Assembly: GCF_000189635.1 (NCBI RefSeq)
Contig: NW_002476484.1
Span: 620,001-684,000 of the forward strand
Direction of reading: 5' to 3'
Source of the DNA: Tetrahymena thermophila SB210
Lineage: Eukaryota > Ciliophora > Oligohymenophorea > Hymenostomatida > Tetrahymenidae
DNA: 64,000 nt
Below, in pieces: positions 22,895-37,000 of the stretch. A program made the translations under genes and the position numbers. Below the pieces are notes generated by a model. It saw only the letters and a list, made by a program, of their open reading frames with translations. It ran no database searches and was not told the origin of the DNA. The number at the start of each line of letters is the position of its first letter. Positions within the stretch are counted from its first letter, which is position 1.

Positions 22895-24936
22895 ATGGAT
22901 ACTTAAATAGAAGGAGAGACAAATTATAACATATGTTAAATTTGCCAGAATGACAACCATTACGTAAGAATGAAGCTCTTCCCTTGCAAAAACGAAGAAT
23001 GTGATAAATATTATGAAAAAGTAGATGATGTTTGCAATAAATGCATTCGTAAGATATAAAGATCTGAAATGCTGTGCCCATTTTGCAATTAAAACTAGCT
23101 GCAAATTAACTAGTTTGGATAATATAGAAATCCTAGTGTCAAAAAATTTACTATTGGATTGCTTTCTACCAAATACCTTAATACCTCTACTAAAGCATTT
23201 AAAGAAAACCCAAACTATAATCCAAATGTTTATAATGCAAGTATTCCTAAATATATTGAAGAACCTATTGGAAGTTTCATAACTCTACCTGTCATTCCTT
23301 TTAGTTTAGCTTATCTTACAGGAGATACTAATTAAGCTAAAAAAGATTAAGGATAAGGAAGAATTTGCTTGAGCTTCGATAAGTTTGTACAAGCTTTAGA
23401 AGTCATGACTGTTGACGAAAAGAATCAATAAATTTTCACAGAATAAGATAAATAGGAATTAGCAACCACAAAAGTAAACTTCTAATTCATAGAAATTTCT
23501 TTTATTATTGTAAAAATACTTTAAAAATATTTTAGTATTGCTTAGATATTCTTTTTAACACATGCCGTCATGATATGGTTCGTTGTGGAACAAACTAAAT
23601 TTTCATTTCAGGAGGATATTGGAAAGATTTAGATTTCTTGTATGGCATTTAGTAAGAAAAAGGACTTCCAATTTAGTTCTAAGCTAGATAGCAAAGAGCT
23701 TGGAGATAGTATTAAGAAGGTATTCTTGACTAAAATTAGTTGATTGCTGAAATAGAATCTATCCACTAAAAATATAAAGAAATCTAGTCATAAAAAAATC
23801 CAAATACCTAAGAAACTTAAATACCTTTTTATTATCCTTATTTTTCAAATACTTATTTAGTTGAATTACTACAAAAGGATAACTCAGATTTCTCAATTTA
23901 ACCTACTTAGTAGTTGAACAGTCCTAGAGCATTCCATCAAACTGTTGTTACTAATGATAAAATATTTGTATTTGGTGGTATTTGCAATGGAATAGTCTTG
24001 GACTCAATTGAAGTTGCTGAAGTAGTACGTGATATTGCTTCAAAAATTACTGAAATAAAAGAATTTTAAGTAGTTGGCAGTATGACTAGTCCCAGAGCTA
24101 AATTTAGTGCTGTCTTCAAGCCTGCCGTTAAATGCACTTAAAAAAATTGTGGGTATTTTGCATAGAAAGAATAAAATAGTTTTTCTTGTTCTGATAGCAA
24201 GTGTCCTAATCATGCTTACATTTATATTGCAGGAGGAATTAAGGTATTTTCTAAAAAAATTAAACAGTTTATTCAATTTAAACTAAATATTTATTTTAGG
24301 AATTTGGCGTTCAACAAGATTAGCTTACTCTTGAAAGATATAACTTCTAAACTTAGTAGTGTGAAGAAATTTACTTGGGTGTTGATAAAGATTCTATCTT
24401 AAATTAATATATTGGTATGAGTATTGGATACTGGAATAATGATATTTTTGTTTTTGGAGGTGTCCCTAAAAGTAAATAATTTCCCATTTTAATTATTTTT
24501 ATTATGCATTTGAGTTAATTTTCTTTTTATTAAAGACTCGGAAGCCTTCAGCAAACATTAAAATGCAGCTTTTGCAGTTTTAAAGCCAGGTAGAGTAAAA
24601 GGTAACGAAAAGATCTTCAGTGAACAAATAATCTCAAACTAGATTTAGCCAAGTTACCTTCCTTAATTTACAGTTTCCATTCCATATTAATCAAAAACAG
24701 AAGAAGAAAAATCTTAGTCAGATTAATATAGAGCATTTGTTATTTACAGTTAAAATCAAGAAAAATTCTGTTTCTAAAATTTCAGAATTTACAGAAATAG
24801 TAACGATGAAATCAAATTATCAAACTAAATTTAATCTTTAAAGTAAGAATTCTAATTTATAAATAAAAAATGGAACGAATAAGGTTTCTAGGATGAATAA
24901 AGCTTTATCCTTCTTAACTCATTTGTTGATTAATGA
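22895..24936 (+). CDS. RING-type zinc finger plus Kelch-like protein, ~619 aa
   Basis: Exons: 22895-23473, 23536-24243, 24300-24471, 24536-24936 (TGA), 619 residues. Residues 14-64 contain eight Cys in RING spacing: C14/C17, C31/C36, C47/C50, C61/C64, the last pair as CPFC. All ligands are Cys, with no His, so it is a C4C4 variant. Downstream come Kelch-type strands: RCGTNQIFISGGYWKDLDFL, PRAFHQTVVTNDKIFVFGG, HAYIYIAGG and NNDIFVFGG, each ending in the Gly-Gly pair. A Kelch repeat region normally forms a beta-propeller for substrate binding, and a RING recruits an E2, so a ubiquitin ligase is the likely role (inference). No BTB or membrane segment is seen. A continuous reading from exon 1 into 23500-23760 fails; the 62-nt intron restores the propeller frame. 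Confidence 0.85.
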
Positions 24937-25678
24937 AATTGATTACTTTTGGAAAAAGTAGAAATTATACTCAAAGAATTAGTTTGTTAATTAATTAGTT
25001 ATTTATCTAATTAATATTATATTTTGTCTATTGCTATTTGAGATGTATTTTTTATGTAGCTAGAAAGAAATCTACTTGTAAAATTAAAAATAAATAAATA
25101 AATAAATTAATTTATAATTTTCATATTATTTTAATTTAATATAATGTTTTTGCTTACTTTTTAGTTTTAAATAAATATTTGATATTTTAATTTGTTTAAA
25201 ATTTTGACTTAACTCTACCACAAGAATTTTAATCCATGAAATGCTGTTATTAAATTAATTTTACGGTATTAATTAATTGGTTTGATTACAATATAAATTT
25301 AACTTGATTGAAAAATTAATGAATTAATGGAGATGATAACTAAAATTAACTATTAAGTTTTGGAAATAAAAACAAAGGATAAATATATAAAATATAAATT
25401 GAAAAATAACTATTATGTACACTTTTATAGGTGGTGTTTATTTAGATAGATAAATATTTTTTAGTTTATAGACTTTCAAAAAATAAATTGGATAAAATAT
25501 TTGTTTTATTAATTGTTTGTTGGTAATGTAACTTATTTTATATCTTTTTTGTTATTAAATTTTATTTTAATAAGCTCATTTATTCATTATTTTATTTAGT
25601 AACTATTAATGTTTTATTGTTATGCTAGAAAATTTTAAGTTTAAGTTTAATCTTTATTTAATATTCAGTTTACAGTGT
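24937..25678. other. convergent intergenic region
   Basis: The gap separates two genes whose 3' ends face each other. It holds the second copy of the 3'-flank element (25030-25086) and A+T-rich sequence. Confidence 0.6.
25030..25086 (+). repeat. 3'-flank element, copy B
   Basis: The stretch starts ATTGCTATTTG and matches 1667-1720 over much of its length, including the T-run and GTAGCTA. Its arms GTAG (25056-25059) and CTAC (25072-25075) form a weaker stem than copy A. It lies about 95 nt after the stop of the RING/Kelch gene. Confidence 0.4.
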
Positions 25679-28600
25679 TCAGTTACTTTGGTTTCTTTAA
25701 ATGGTTTCTTTACTTAGTTAAAAGTCTTGAAGAAGTTCATTAATTTAATCTTAAGAAATAGGCTTGGTTAATATTCCATCAGTTCCATTTCTAAGACATT
25801 TGTTGATTTCTGTGGTGTCTAATTAATTTAATTGATTTTTAAAAAAATTAAATTAATTTATTATTATTTTAATTAATACCTTCATAAGCAGTGCATATAA
25901 TGATTGGGCAATCCAAAAACTGCTCATCTTTAACATAAAATTTTATTTTTGAACTTGTTTCATAGCCATCCATTATAGGCATATTCCAATCTAAAAATAT
26001 GTAGTTGTATGGTTCTTAGCTGTTTGGCTTATTTTTTTACAAGAATTTTTCTATTGCTTCTTCACCGCTTAGGCAAGTGTCTATGCTCATTTTATATTTT
26101 TTAAAGTTCAAAAGTAGCTTTTGCAGTACTTTTATATTAAAAACACTATCATCGCAAATCAAAATGTTCAAATACTATTTTTCTTATTGCTCGTCTGATT
26201 CCGCCACACCTTTTTTTCCAAAATTTAAAACTTAATATAAAAAAATATTTTAAATTTGTAAATAAGTACCAAATTTAATTTTTTTAATGTAATTTAGTTG
26301 AACTGATTCTGTCATTTTATGATTTGTTACATGATTATATCTGTCTATTTTGCTTATATAGAGTCCTTTTTTATCAATTGAGATCACTTGCGATTCTCTT
26401 TCGCTTTTTTAGTTTATGTTTGATACAACATCTTGCTGTTAAAGGGTTTATTTTTTATTTCTCATAATCTAAAACTAGTTGTTACTCTTTACCAATGCAT
26501 GAGAACTACTTTCTTCTAAATTAGCACGCTCTTATGTGTCTTCAAGAGATTATAAAATACTTGTGTTAAAAAATTGATCGTCATCTAACTACTATTCATC
26601 AACATATTGTTCACATTTAATCTGATCTAATATATTATAACTCTGGTTTTTTATTATTTTGCTTGATCTTTGATTCGTAACTCTACTTTGTGTTTAAACA
26701 ATACAACTAGGAAAACCTCCTCCTAAAACATTGAAAAATATTGAAGAATCATGGCCATATCCGTTTTCTTAAATGTCTTAATTTTTAAAAAGGATAGGTT
26801 TTTAGAACAAGTAATTTTAATCACCAAAATCTTATTATTTAAGCTATTTGATATCTAGAGATTTATTTTTACTTTCTTATTGCTATTTTTTAAAACTGAT
26901 TTATGAAATTTTTTTTTCAGGAGAATTTATATTCGAGTTTGTTCTCTACATGATACTCTCTTCTGTTTATATTTATAAAGGCTGCTGCACTTTCTATAAA
27001 ATGGGCTGCTAAAAGGATATTTGCTTTTATAATGGGTTGTTCTGGATTACATGTCGGCTTGCTGTGAATTCATTATTTTAATTTAAGAAAGGGGTGTTTC
27101 TTGGTTTTAAATTATTCATATTTTCATTTTCTTACTTTTCATTAGCTGTATTTTCTCCTATAACAATACTTGCTATTGTAGAATTTAAGCTGCTACTATT
27201 ATAAATTTGTTAAGTTTAGTTGTCATTGTTTTTATTCTTCTTTTCTAATAAATTTTATTCTTTCTTGAAATTTTAAGTTGAAACCTGCTTTTCTTCTTTG
27301 TCTTAAATATCTTCACTAGAGTGAGCTAAGTTAACTTTCCATTCAGTCTCTGCTTTTTGTATATCAAAGGGATCCTTTTCTTATACAACTGCGCCCGAAG
27401 TATTGTTCTTACTTGCAGTATTCTCCATGCTTTGAATTTGATATTTTTTTACAGTACTACTATTTCCCCCAAAGCTAAATTTTTGCAAAAGGTTAGATTT
27501 CTGATTTGGTTCAGTTTCTTTAATCTAATGTATGCTGTCTGAGATTTTATTCTATATAATAGCATTTGTATAGTTGCTTATGTTATGGATATGTTAGCTC
27601 TGACTGTTATTGAAGCTAACAAACTTAGGACTTTTAGCCATTATTTATCCTGAATCAAAGTTATTTATATTATTACTATAGGTAAAATCCATTTGTGAAA
27701 TTTTATTCTTGTCATCTTTTGCTCTATTTTCAAGATTATTCTCTATCGATTAGTCTATTAGTTCTTTTTAGCTTTGACTTTTTATTTCATCTTTTTCTTG
27801 AATTTCGTTAGGTTTCTCATTATTATTATTTGCCTTATAATTGTTTTGTTGATATGACTAAAAAATGCTACCATTTGTAATTCCTCTTTGAAACAAAGAA
27901 TTTATCTTTCTCCTACTATCCTATTGATATGTGCTTGACTACTTATCACTCTCAGGTAGAATAGATTAGTTATTACCAGACTTATAGTATTCATACTCTT
28001 TTCTTTTGATTTGTGAATCTTGCTTACTTGCCTTGTCTTTCGACTCGTATTCCAAATAGATTTCACTTTTTAGATTTTACTCGCTACTATTTGGAATAAG
28101 ATTAATAAAACTATGAGGAGATACTATTGGATGAATATCATCTTCATTTTAATTATTTAAAGGTTTGTGATTATAATTCCATCCATTATTATTATTATTG
28201 TTGTTTTGGATATTATTTTCATTCTATCTCTTTTATTCTGATTGAATTATTTATTCTAATTTAGATGGAATCATACTCTAATGTAGATCATGGTAAATAT
28301 AGAAAGTAAATTTAGAACCTCTTTTTTCCTATTTTAAGAAATAAAATTTTATAATTTTAGCATAAAATTTTAATTACTTACTTTCGATGCTACTTTTAGT
28401 TAAAAAGGTCCTAGCTTTTCTACAATTGTCTTACAAATAGTTAATCCTAGACCAATACCATGTCTATTCATGTTTTCATTGTTGTGCGTGTTGTAAGGTG
28501 TAAATAAGCTTTTTAAGATTTTATCATTCATTCCTATTCCAGAATCTATAATTTAGAATTAAATTAGTCCCAAAGAAAATACATTTTCTTGATAGCAAGT

Positions 28601-31600
28601 ATAAAGCTTATTTTCATCCAAAACCTTCATTTTTTCAGCTAGACTTGTATTAATACAGTTTTAAGGAGGATCGTTTTATTCAACAATCTCAGTTATTTTC
28701 TGTTTTAAATTTGTTTTGTAGGGGGAATTCAAATATTTGTCGACATTTTTAGTGTTTTTCAGGTAAACTTTTGAAACTTTTATCAAGATTCCTCCCTTTT
28801 TAGTGAATTTAATTGAGTTACTTATTAAATTCATTAAAACTTGCTTCAAACGCTAAGAATCAGAATAAATCAAGCTATTTTGTTTTATTTATTTACATAT
28901 TTCAAATTTTAATTTTATTTTCTTCCTTTTTTCCCATAAAATAATTTCCATTAACTTTTCCATTTCTTGTAGCAGTTCTAATAAATTAAACTATCTTATA
29001 TCTGTTTCTAATTTTCCTATTTAAATTAAGAAGAAAAATAGTTTAGCTTATGCCTAAATATACCAATAAAATTAAAGTACCCATTCTGTTTCTGTTATTG
29101 TCAATGATGTCCTAAATAATTGCTTCCATAAGATGAGTGTTAGCAACTGAAATATTAATTTACTCATGCAAATCATTAACTTCACTCTATTGCAGTTCTT
29201 TTACCTTTTATTTAATCTATTCTTTTTGCTCAAGGATAGTATTACACTAGTGTATTTGGAAAATTTCTTTGAGCTTATCGATAGAGTATTTAATCGCATA
29301 CAAAGGAGTCCTTAAATCATGAGTTACGTTAGCAAACATAATTTCTTTAAATTGCACTTCTTTTTACAAATTGTTTATCTCTTGGATAGAAGTCATATCC
29401 GTTATGCTTGCAATTATTATTTCATTCTAAAAGATATTGTGATATTTAATTAAGCTTATTGATAAATGTTGAATTTTTTGTCCATCACTTTTTTTGAATT
29501 TTCCTTAAATTTGAATAGACCTTAAAGTTGGATCCTTAATTATATCCTCTAAAGTGTGGTAGCGATTAGCTAATGAAGAAGGTAGGACTCTAGATTGTTC
29601 ATTTGTTTTTAAGCTGAACGTATCTTAATTATTTGTATCTTTCTTATCATAGGAAATTTGAGCTTGCTTTTCTGTTTTTTCGCTGCTTTGCTTTGGAGCA
29701 GGTGATTGAGTGTTTATCTCATCTGATTTTAAAGAGGTCTTTTGAGCTTTAATTAATGAAGGAGTTATATTAAGCTAATCTTTCTCATTTTAATTTGCCA
29801 TTGCATCATTGTTTTATTTCTCATTGTAATCTTTATTTAATAATTATGCATTAGATGATAAAATATGATGGACTTTATTTTTCAATATAAATTAATAACA
29901 ATTATATATATTAGTTGAGATTAAATGCGAGTTGATGATAGAAGTTTTTTCATAATTTCTATAGATTATTTTGTTATTTCAAATATAGATAGATTATTTT
30001 AATAAAAAAAACTAATAAAACCCAAATTAATTTACCTTAAAAAATATTATTTCGATTATTTGTGTTTCTAAATGTTTAAATAAAATTATCAGTCTTGTTG
30101 AAGTTTACATTAGTGTGCATAGCTGCTATTGTCATCGGCTGCTCTCCTTCCTTTCCATTATTTTTATTTTCTTAACAAATCCTTTTAAGACTTACAATTG
30201 TTGGGTTAGAATGCTTTGAGCTCCTTTTTTTATTCAATTCGCTAGAACTAAATTTGAGTATTTTTTATTCAATAAATTGCTTGGATGCTGAGTTAAACTT
30301 TGCTTACAAAATTTTTTGCTTAGTTTTATTAAAGTTATTTTTAATTTTTAGTTTTTCAGTAGATGCTCCGAAATCAAAGTTATTTATATCTGCCTCTTGT
30401 GAAAGGGCTTTTTCTTCGCCTTGGTCAAATTACTCTATTTTATTATAGTTTGTTATACTGAATAGATCAAGCTCAAAATCACGAAAAAACTAAAGAGAAT
30501 CGCTCAATAATTCCTAAGAAAGCTATTGATTACCGTATATGACTTTGCACGAGGTTAAATCTTTGGGGTTAATTTCAATTTATATGTTATTACTTTGTCC
30601 ATGACAACTCCGGTTGCACAAAGAGAGAGTAAAGTATTTTTTCAAGGCCTAAAAAGAGATTAAATATGAGCTCAGCGTTCTCATTTGAAATTTTTCATAT
30701 AAAATGATTATCAAAATTAAAAAAAGACACTTGATTGCTAAATCAATATCTAAATTATGATCTACAGATATTTATTATGCGTAAAGTAAAATCCCAATTG
30801 CTATAGCACTTATAATACTAATTAATTATCTATATTTTGGAATTAAGTGCTTATTTAAGCAATCTTGTAAGCGATATAGAATAGCTCCTTAAAAAAAAAA
30901 TTTAGATTGAGATTAAAGGAGTAATAAGTAGAAATCATCTTTTGCGCTTTAATTAACCTAGCAGTTTCTCTGCGTTTAATCATTATTGTTGCTAACTCCA
31001 TTACTATTAGGATTGCTTTGATCTGTATTTTAATAGCTTATCATGCTTTGAGCATATCTTTCAACATCGTATTTCTGATTATACTAATTGTTGTAAACCC
31101 ATACACCTACTATAATAGTAACCATAATAGAGTTAGCAATTTAAACAAAATGCAAATATGTAAACTCTTGATACTTAATTAAAAGGTAATTACCCAGACT
31201 TAATAAAATAAATATAGCAATTATTATGTACTCATATATTTTATTATACTCCTACATTGCTATCTACTCTATAAAAAATATGATAATAAAAGCTAGTTAA
31301 AAAAAGCAAGTTTGTGCATCATATTTATCAGAAATAATGTCTGCTACGATTGGATTTTGTACTTTCTAGTATTATTACTCCTGCATTAAAATAGTGGAAG
31401 AAGGCCTCTTTACCATCTAGCTATTTTGCTGATTCTATTATTTATGTTTTTTTTCATTAGCTTCGCTTTAATTTTTTAACAGACCATCAATATTTTAAAT
31501 CTAATTAAATTATCCATTAGCTATTTTGATATCAGAATCAGCGTTTTTGAAGTCATAAGAGCTCCTTTATTAATTTTAGAGTAAAACACCTTATTTTTAT

Positions 31601-31740
31601 GTAGCTCTTTGTTGCTAGCTGCCATCATCAAATTTTAGTTTTGCTTGCTGATTTTCTGACATAACAATTTCTTTATGAATCATTTAATCGAGTCTTGTTT
31701 ATTCAAACCTTGCATTGTCTTCCGTTTTCTTATAATTCAT
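25679..31740 (-). CDS. membrane-bound hybrid histidine kinase, ~1906 aa
   Basis: Minus exons: 31740-30036, 29872-29081, 29016-28382, 28328-25880, 25818-25679 (TGA), all in phase. Residues ~130-340 hold about six hydrophobic segments (for example YIIIAIFILLSLGNYLLI). Next comes a PAS-like region, then the H-box MFANVTHDLRTPL with the phospho-acceptor His near 753. The ATPase domain follows, with N-box VLMNLISNSIKF, G1 IIDSGIGMND and G2 HGIGLGLTICK. A ~730-residue Asn/Gln-rich linker leads to a C-terminal receiver domain: LICDDS, phospho-acceptor Asp in FLDWNMPIMDGYE and conserved Lys in ILTKPIS. It should sense a signal at a membrane, autophosphorylate on His and relay to its own receiver Asp. 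All catalytic motifs look intact. The PAS start and a possible 39-nt intron at 26231-26269 are uncertain. Confidence 0.9.
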
Positions 31741-34073
31741 TTGATGCTAATTAAAATTAATTAAGGTACTTAAAAAATATCGAATTTTCAATTATAATAA
31801 AGTTAATTATATTTGCAATTCCTTAAAAAATCAATATCATAATTTTACTTAATTTTTATGAATCTTAATGATCAATTTTTTATAAGATTTTTTTAAAGGT
31901 GAGTGATAGAAATTTTTTCATATTATGTTTTGATTAAAGCAAATGTATTTTTACTTTGATTGATTCGTTTATCTAGATAGATAAATATTAATTACTTTTC
32001 ATGATATTTCCAATTTTAATTAGAGCTATTAAGAACTCATTCATAATTTCTTTCTTCATACATATTTAATAAATTTTGCTTTACTTTGCCCAAATTTAAT
32101 CCTTACTTCATATCCATAATATTATTTCTTAAATAATAACTTATTTTATAATATCAGTAAATTCCTCTTAATTAATAAGCTTACGTTATAGTCATAATTT
32201 TTTCAAAAATTTTTGCAATGAAGGTAACAAACTCAAAAATACACTTTTAATATTATAAATTCTATCTTAAAAATTATTTTAATTTTAAATTATGGCAAAA
32301 AACAAAATAAAAATTAAACTTTGAATGTTGATTGATAAATACCGAATATAAATCTTAATTAATTTATATTTATGTTAGAAAAATAACAAATTTTAACTAC
32401 TTCGAATACAATATCTTTAGTTTTATATAAAAGATTTTTTGAGATCCAATAAATAGCTAATATTGAAACACATAAAAAGCTAATAAAATATATTTGTTAC
32501 AAATTTAATTCAAATAAACTTTAACTTTTTGAGTTTATTAAAGCAATATATTTTTTTTTTAAAAAAACTTCATAGTTTTTAGCTCAAATATTTACAATAA
32601 GCCTATTAATAAAGTAGTTTTAAAATAAATGTTAGAGAAATATAAAAATTTATGAAATTAATTTATGGCAATACCTATTAAATTTTTTGATGCAAATATT
32701 TTCTAATTTAAAGCATTTGACTTAAAAGGAATATAATCTACAACAAAATGCAAGTATTTTTATGAAATTTTAAAAGTGCTTTATTTATCACAAGCTTAAT
32801 ATTTTAAGTATTTTCATTTAGATATTTATTTTGATTTTGTTAATATGCTTGAATGAACAAATTTAATTTAAGTTGTTATATTTCATTTTTGAGGATATTG
32901 ATTCATTTCGTGATAAAACAGCAATAAAATTGTGCTATCTAATTACTCTAAACAAACTTATAAGATAAATTGAATTATAAATTTTAAATAAAACCTGCGA
33001 TACAAAGTACTTGTTTTCTAGATTAAAATATTATGATAAATGGCTTGTTTTTAAATTTATTAAATAATAAATAATTTTTTATAAAAAGATTAATATTTTT
33101 CCTTCTCTAGTTTATCTGTTAGCTATTATTGTTTTAAAATATCCAATTTTTCATTAAAATCTAACATATCCTAAAAATATATTATATAAAGTAAAAGAAA
33201 TAATTCATTCCTAATTTATTTATTGAAGAAATAGATTTATTTTTGGATTAAAATTATATTATTAGTATCAAATTATCTCTATCAAAAACCAATTTAATTT
33301 TAATTTTACTTACATCCTATATTATATAATTTTTAATATTCTATTGAAAACTTTTCTTTCTTATATAGAATTATAATAATATTGGATTGATTAAAGGGGG
33401 ATTCAGATATAAATAAATACTAATCAATTCGTCTTAAAAATTTTTTCAATTTTATGTACTTTACATAATTCTAAATTTTTAGTATTGAATTGATCCCTAA
33501 TTAAAATTAAAAAAAACTTATCAAAATAAGGATAATTATAATCATTTTTTTAATTGCAAATAACTTAATAAAAATAGTGCGGACTTTAATAAAAACTTTC
33601 AACTCTGTGTATTTATTTAAAAGACAATATTAAAATTATATAATATAACTACATTTATTAATTAAATTAGAGTATTTGGAATAAATTAAAATTAATTGAA
33701 TTAATTATTGTAAGAATAAAAAATTCATAATTAATTTTAATTTAATTAAATTTAATTTTAAAATATTTTAACAATTGAATTTATAAAAAAATGAATTTAT
33801 TATTTAATAATAAATTATCGAAAAATAAATAACATTCATGAAACTTTAACTTATATATTAACATAAATTATTATAAGTTTTCAATTCCTTTTGATAATTA
33901 ACCAAAAAATCAAACTGAAATGCGAAAATTTAAACAATTATTGAAATAATAATTTCATTAAGTTTTAGAATAAGAAATAATTGATCATCCTTCAAGATTT
34001 TCAGCAATTAAATATTGAAAAAAAAGCAAATTAATAATTATAAATTAGCTTTATTTTAATTAAAATTAAAAAA
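31741..34073. other. divergent intergenic region, 2.3 kb
   Basis: This A+T-rich sequence lies between the histidine-kinase and TTLL genes, which start on either side. I find no frame, RNA gene or clear repeat beyond short A/T runs. Confidence 0.6.
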
Positions 34074-37000
34074 ATGAGGTCTAAGTCAACTCAAAAACTT
34101 AATAACAATTTTTATAAGTACATTAGAGGTAGTTTTGGAAATAAAGATTACCACTAAATGTACGAAGAAGTCATTGATTATGATACTTTCAATACAAAAA
34201 GCGATAAATCACTGAAAATAAATCCATATTTATAGTCAAGCATAAAGTAATTCAAGACAATATAATCATCAGATTTAAATTCAAATCGTGCAAACAATCT
34301 AAAAAGAAAAGTAAAAACTTAGAAGGTCAACTAAACGAAAGAAAATCAGCAAACAAGTCAAGTGTAAATTAGTAGCTAGGAAATAAAACAGAAAAAGCTA
34401 ATTCATAGTGCGGAAGATATAGATTTGTAAGTAAAATAATTTGATGTTAATGCAAATGCAGAAGCAATTAAATTAGAGTAGCTAAAAAAAATAGATGAAG
34501 CAAAAGCAATCCAAGAAGATTTAGAAAATAGGAATAAATAAAGATAAAGAGACATGAAATTAGAAAAATTGCCATTAAATCTTTCAAATAACAATAAAAA
34601 ATCACTTTAAAATGTCTCTAAACGTAATCCTTAACTTGCTGAAACATTAGATATTTACAGTTAATCCAGCGGCATATATCAAATTATGCAGAAGTCTTTA
34701 TTAAATGGATAGTCATACAGTAATCTGAGATCTAATTTTTCATAAAGCATAGACAAGAAACACACACTACCTGCTATTCCTTAAACTGACAACTCAGAAG
34801 AACCTTTATTAATTAAGCTTATAAAGCATTAATAAATGCTTGAAAAAGAGAGGTCATCATAAATTAGATAGTAATATTTGTAGCGTAAATCTGAATTACA
34901 GTCTGTAAAAAATTAGCACACACAAAACCTTAAAACGAAAGAAAAAGAGTCACTGAAAATCTAAGAGCAACTACGCATAAAAATAGAATATTACAAAAGA
35001 GAGCTTGAAAAAGAGCGTTAGAATAAATAGACTATTCATTAATTAACTGATTAATTAAGGATTTTGTTAAAAGATTAGAATCTCATGAACAAATCACTCC
35101 TCCCTTATATATCTGTAAAAGATACTCTCGCCTTTTTCAGTTAGAATTAAATCTTTTAATTCTATTATATTGGTAAAGGCAATAATTCTGAAATTGTCAG
35201 AAGAATCTTAGAAACTCGTGTGCTCTTGTAAGAAGTTGATGAAGTGTGTCCAGAAGTCAATTTCGAGTGGCATCCATTTAGCAGACCAATTTAGTAAACG
35301 AAATATTTTATTTTTAGCAAATTTAAACAAATAAAATATAATTTAATCATAAATTTTCAGATTTTATTGATTAAAATCGCATTTTTATTTCTTTCCTAAT
35401 AAATTCTTATAATTTATTTATTCTAATTAAAAACTAAAAATAAATAATAGTTTTTTTTATTCTTGCTTTCAATTCGTTGACAAATATATTTATTTTTAAT
35501 ATTAATTCTTTAAGGATTTCTAAATTAAGCTAATTGTTTATTTTATTTTAAAGGTTTTCTAAGCTTGGCACAAAGGGTGAAATTTAGTTGACTAAGAAAG
35601 TAGTAAATCATTTCGAGTATCACCACGAAATAACTACAAAAAGTAATTTGGTTAAAAATATGAAAAACTACTGCGCAGAAAATAAACTTGATGTATTCGA
35701 ATACACACCAATAACTTTTGAAATAAATGTTGACAGCAACAGTTTTATGAATGAAATGAGAACATTCTTGTAGTATTATATGAAAAATTTACCATCACAC
35801 TTAAAGACCTAAAAAGATCAGATAGAAATTAAAAAGAGGAATGGTAGAGTTTAATTTTAGCTACGTCCAAATGAAAACTAAAATTCTTTACAAGACAGAA
35901 AGGAGTCTACCACAGCTGCTCCTAACTTCTAAATGAAAGAATCTTATATATCTGAAGGAAAGTCTCCTTACGTTTGGCTTCTAAAACCTGTAAATTTGAA
36001 CAGAGGAAGAGGTATAGAAGTATTTTCGAGTGTAGAAGAACTAGAGAAATTAGTAAATGAATACTACATTGGTTTCCCTGAAAAAAATTTTAAGGAAGAG
36101 TAAGAAAAACTGCTTGAAGAGAAGACTTAGCTCCTAAAGCTATAAAATGAAGCATAAATAAAAAGTAGCAGTAATCTTTTAGTTAACAAATAAACAGATT
36201 TAGCAATTTTCGCCAGTGAAAAGATTCCAAGTTTAGATCAATAAACTAACTCTCCTTCAACTGATGACAAATCTGACGAAAGCGATGAAAACAAAGGAAA
36301 GTAGACAAATTAAGTTAAATTTCAGATTGAGCCAAGCAATTAAGTAGACACTCCTAATATTTAAGCTACTAAAAAAACGATTCAGTCTGCCAAAAAGATT
36401 CTTTAACCAACTATTTCAATTTAGTCTTAAGTAAAATCAGGTTAGTTTGAGCCTTTGATTAATGGCTCTTAGATTAATATAGCTAAAAGCATTAATTTAC
36501 TTCCTAGAAAACCCTAAACAGCAAGCTTAGCTAATAGTTAAGTTATTGCATCTGCTTCAATTACAAGAAAAGGTTTTCACTAATAAATTAAGCAACCCAC
36601 AGTTAAACCTCAGAAGGGCGGCAAATTTATTATCTCAGAAAACTAATTTGTTATTTAAAAGTATATAGAAAGGCCTTTGCTTATAAACTAAAGAAAATTT
36701 GATATTCGTGTGTGGGTGCTAGTAACTCAAAACATGGATGTACTTATTTTTAAATAAGGTTACTTACGTATGAGTAGCGAAGTATATGATATAACTGACT
36801 TACAAAATCCTTTTATTCATTTAACTAATAATGCTGTTTAGTAACATTCAAAGAATTATGGTAAATTTGAAAACGGTAACTAAATGAGCTTTGAAGATTT
36901 CTAGATATTTTTGGATAAGACTTTTCCATCCAAAAATATCTCACTTAAAGACAAAATAATACCAAAGATGGAAGAAGAAATTAAATTAAGTTTATAAAGT

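Noticed and set aside
23500-23760. An apparent frameshift in the RING/Kelch gene
   Set aside because: A 62-nt GTAAAC...TTTTAG intron (23474-23535) restores the Kelch frame in phase 0.
29873-29958. A coding extension of histidine-kinase exon 2 with a PAS-like look
   Set aside because: Its phase does not fit the exon 1 donor and a TGA blocks it upstream; the acceptor at 29873 fits.
34403-34594. Minus-strand frame of 63 codons
   Set aside because: Antisense shadow of the N-terminal part of the TTLL gene.
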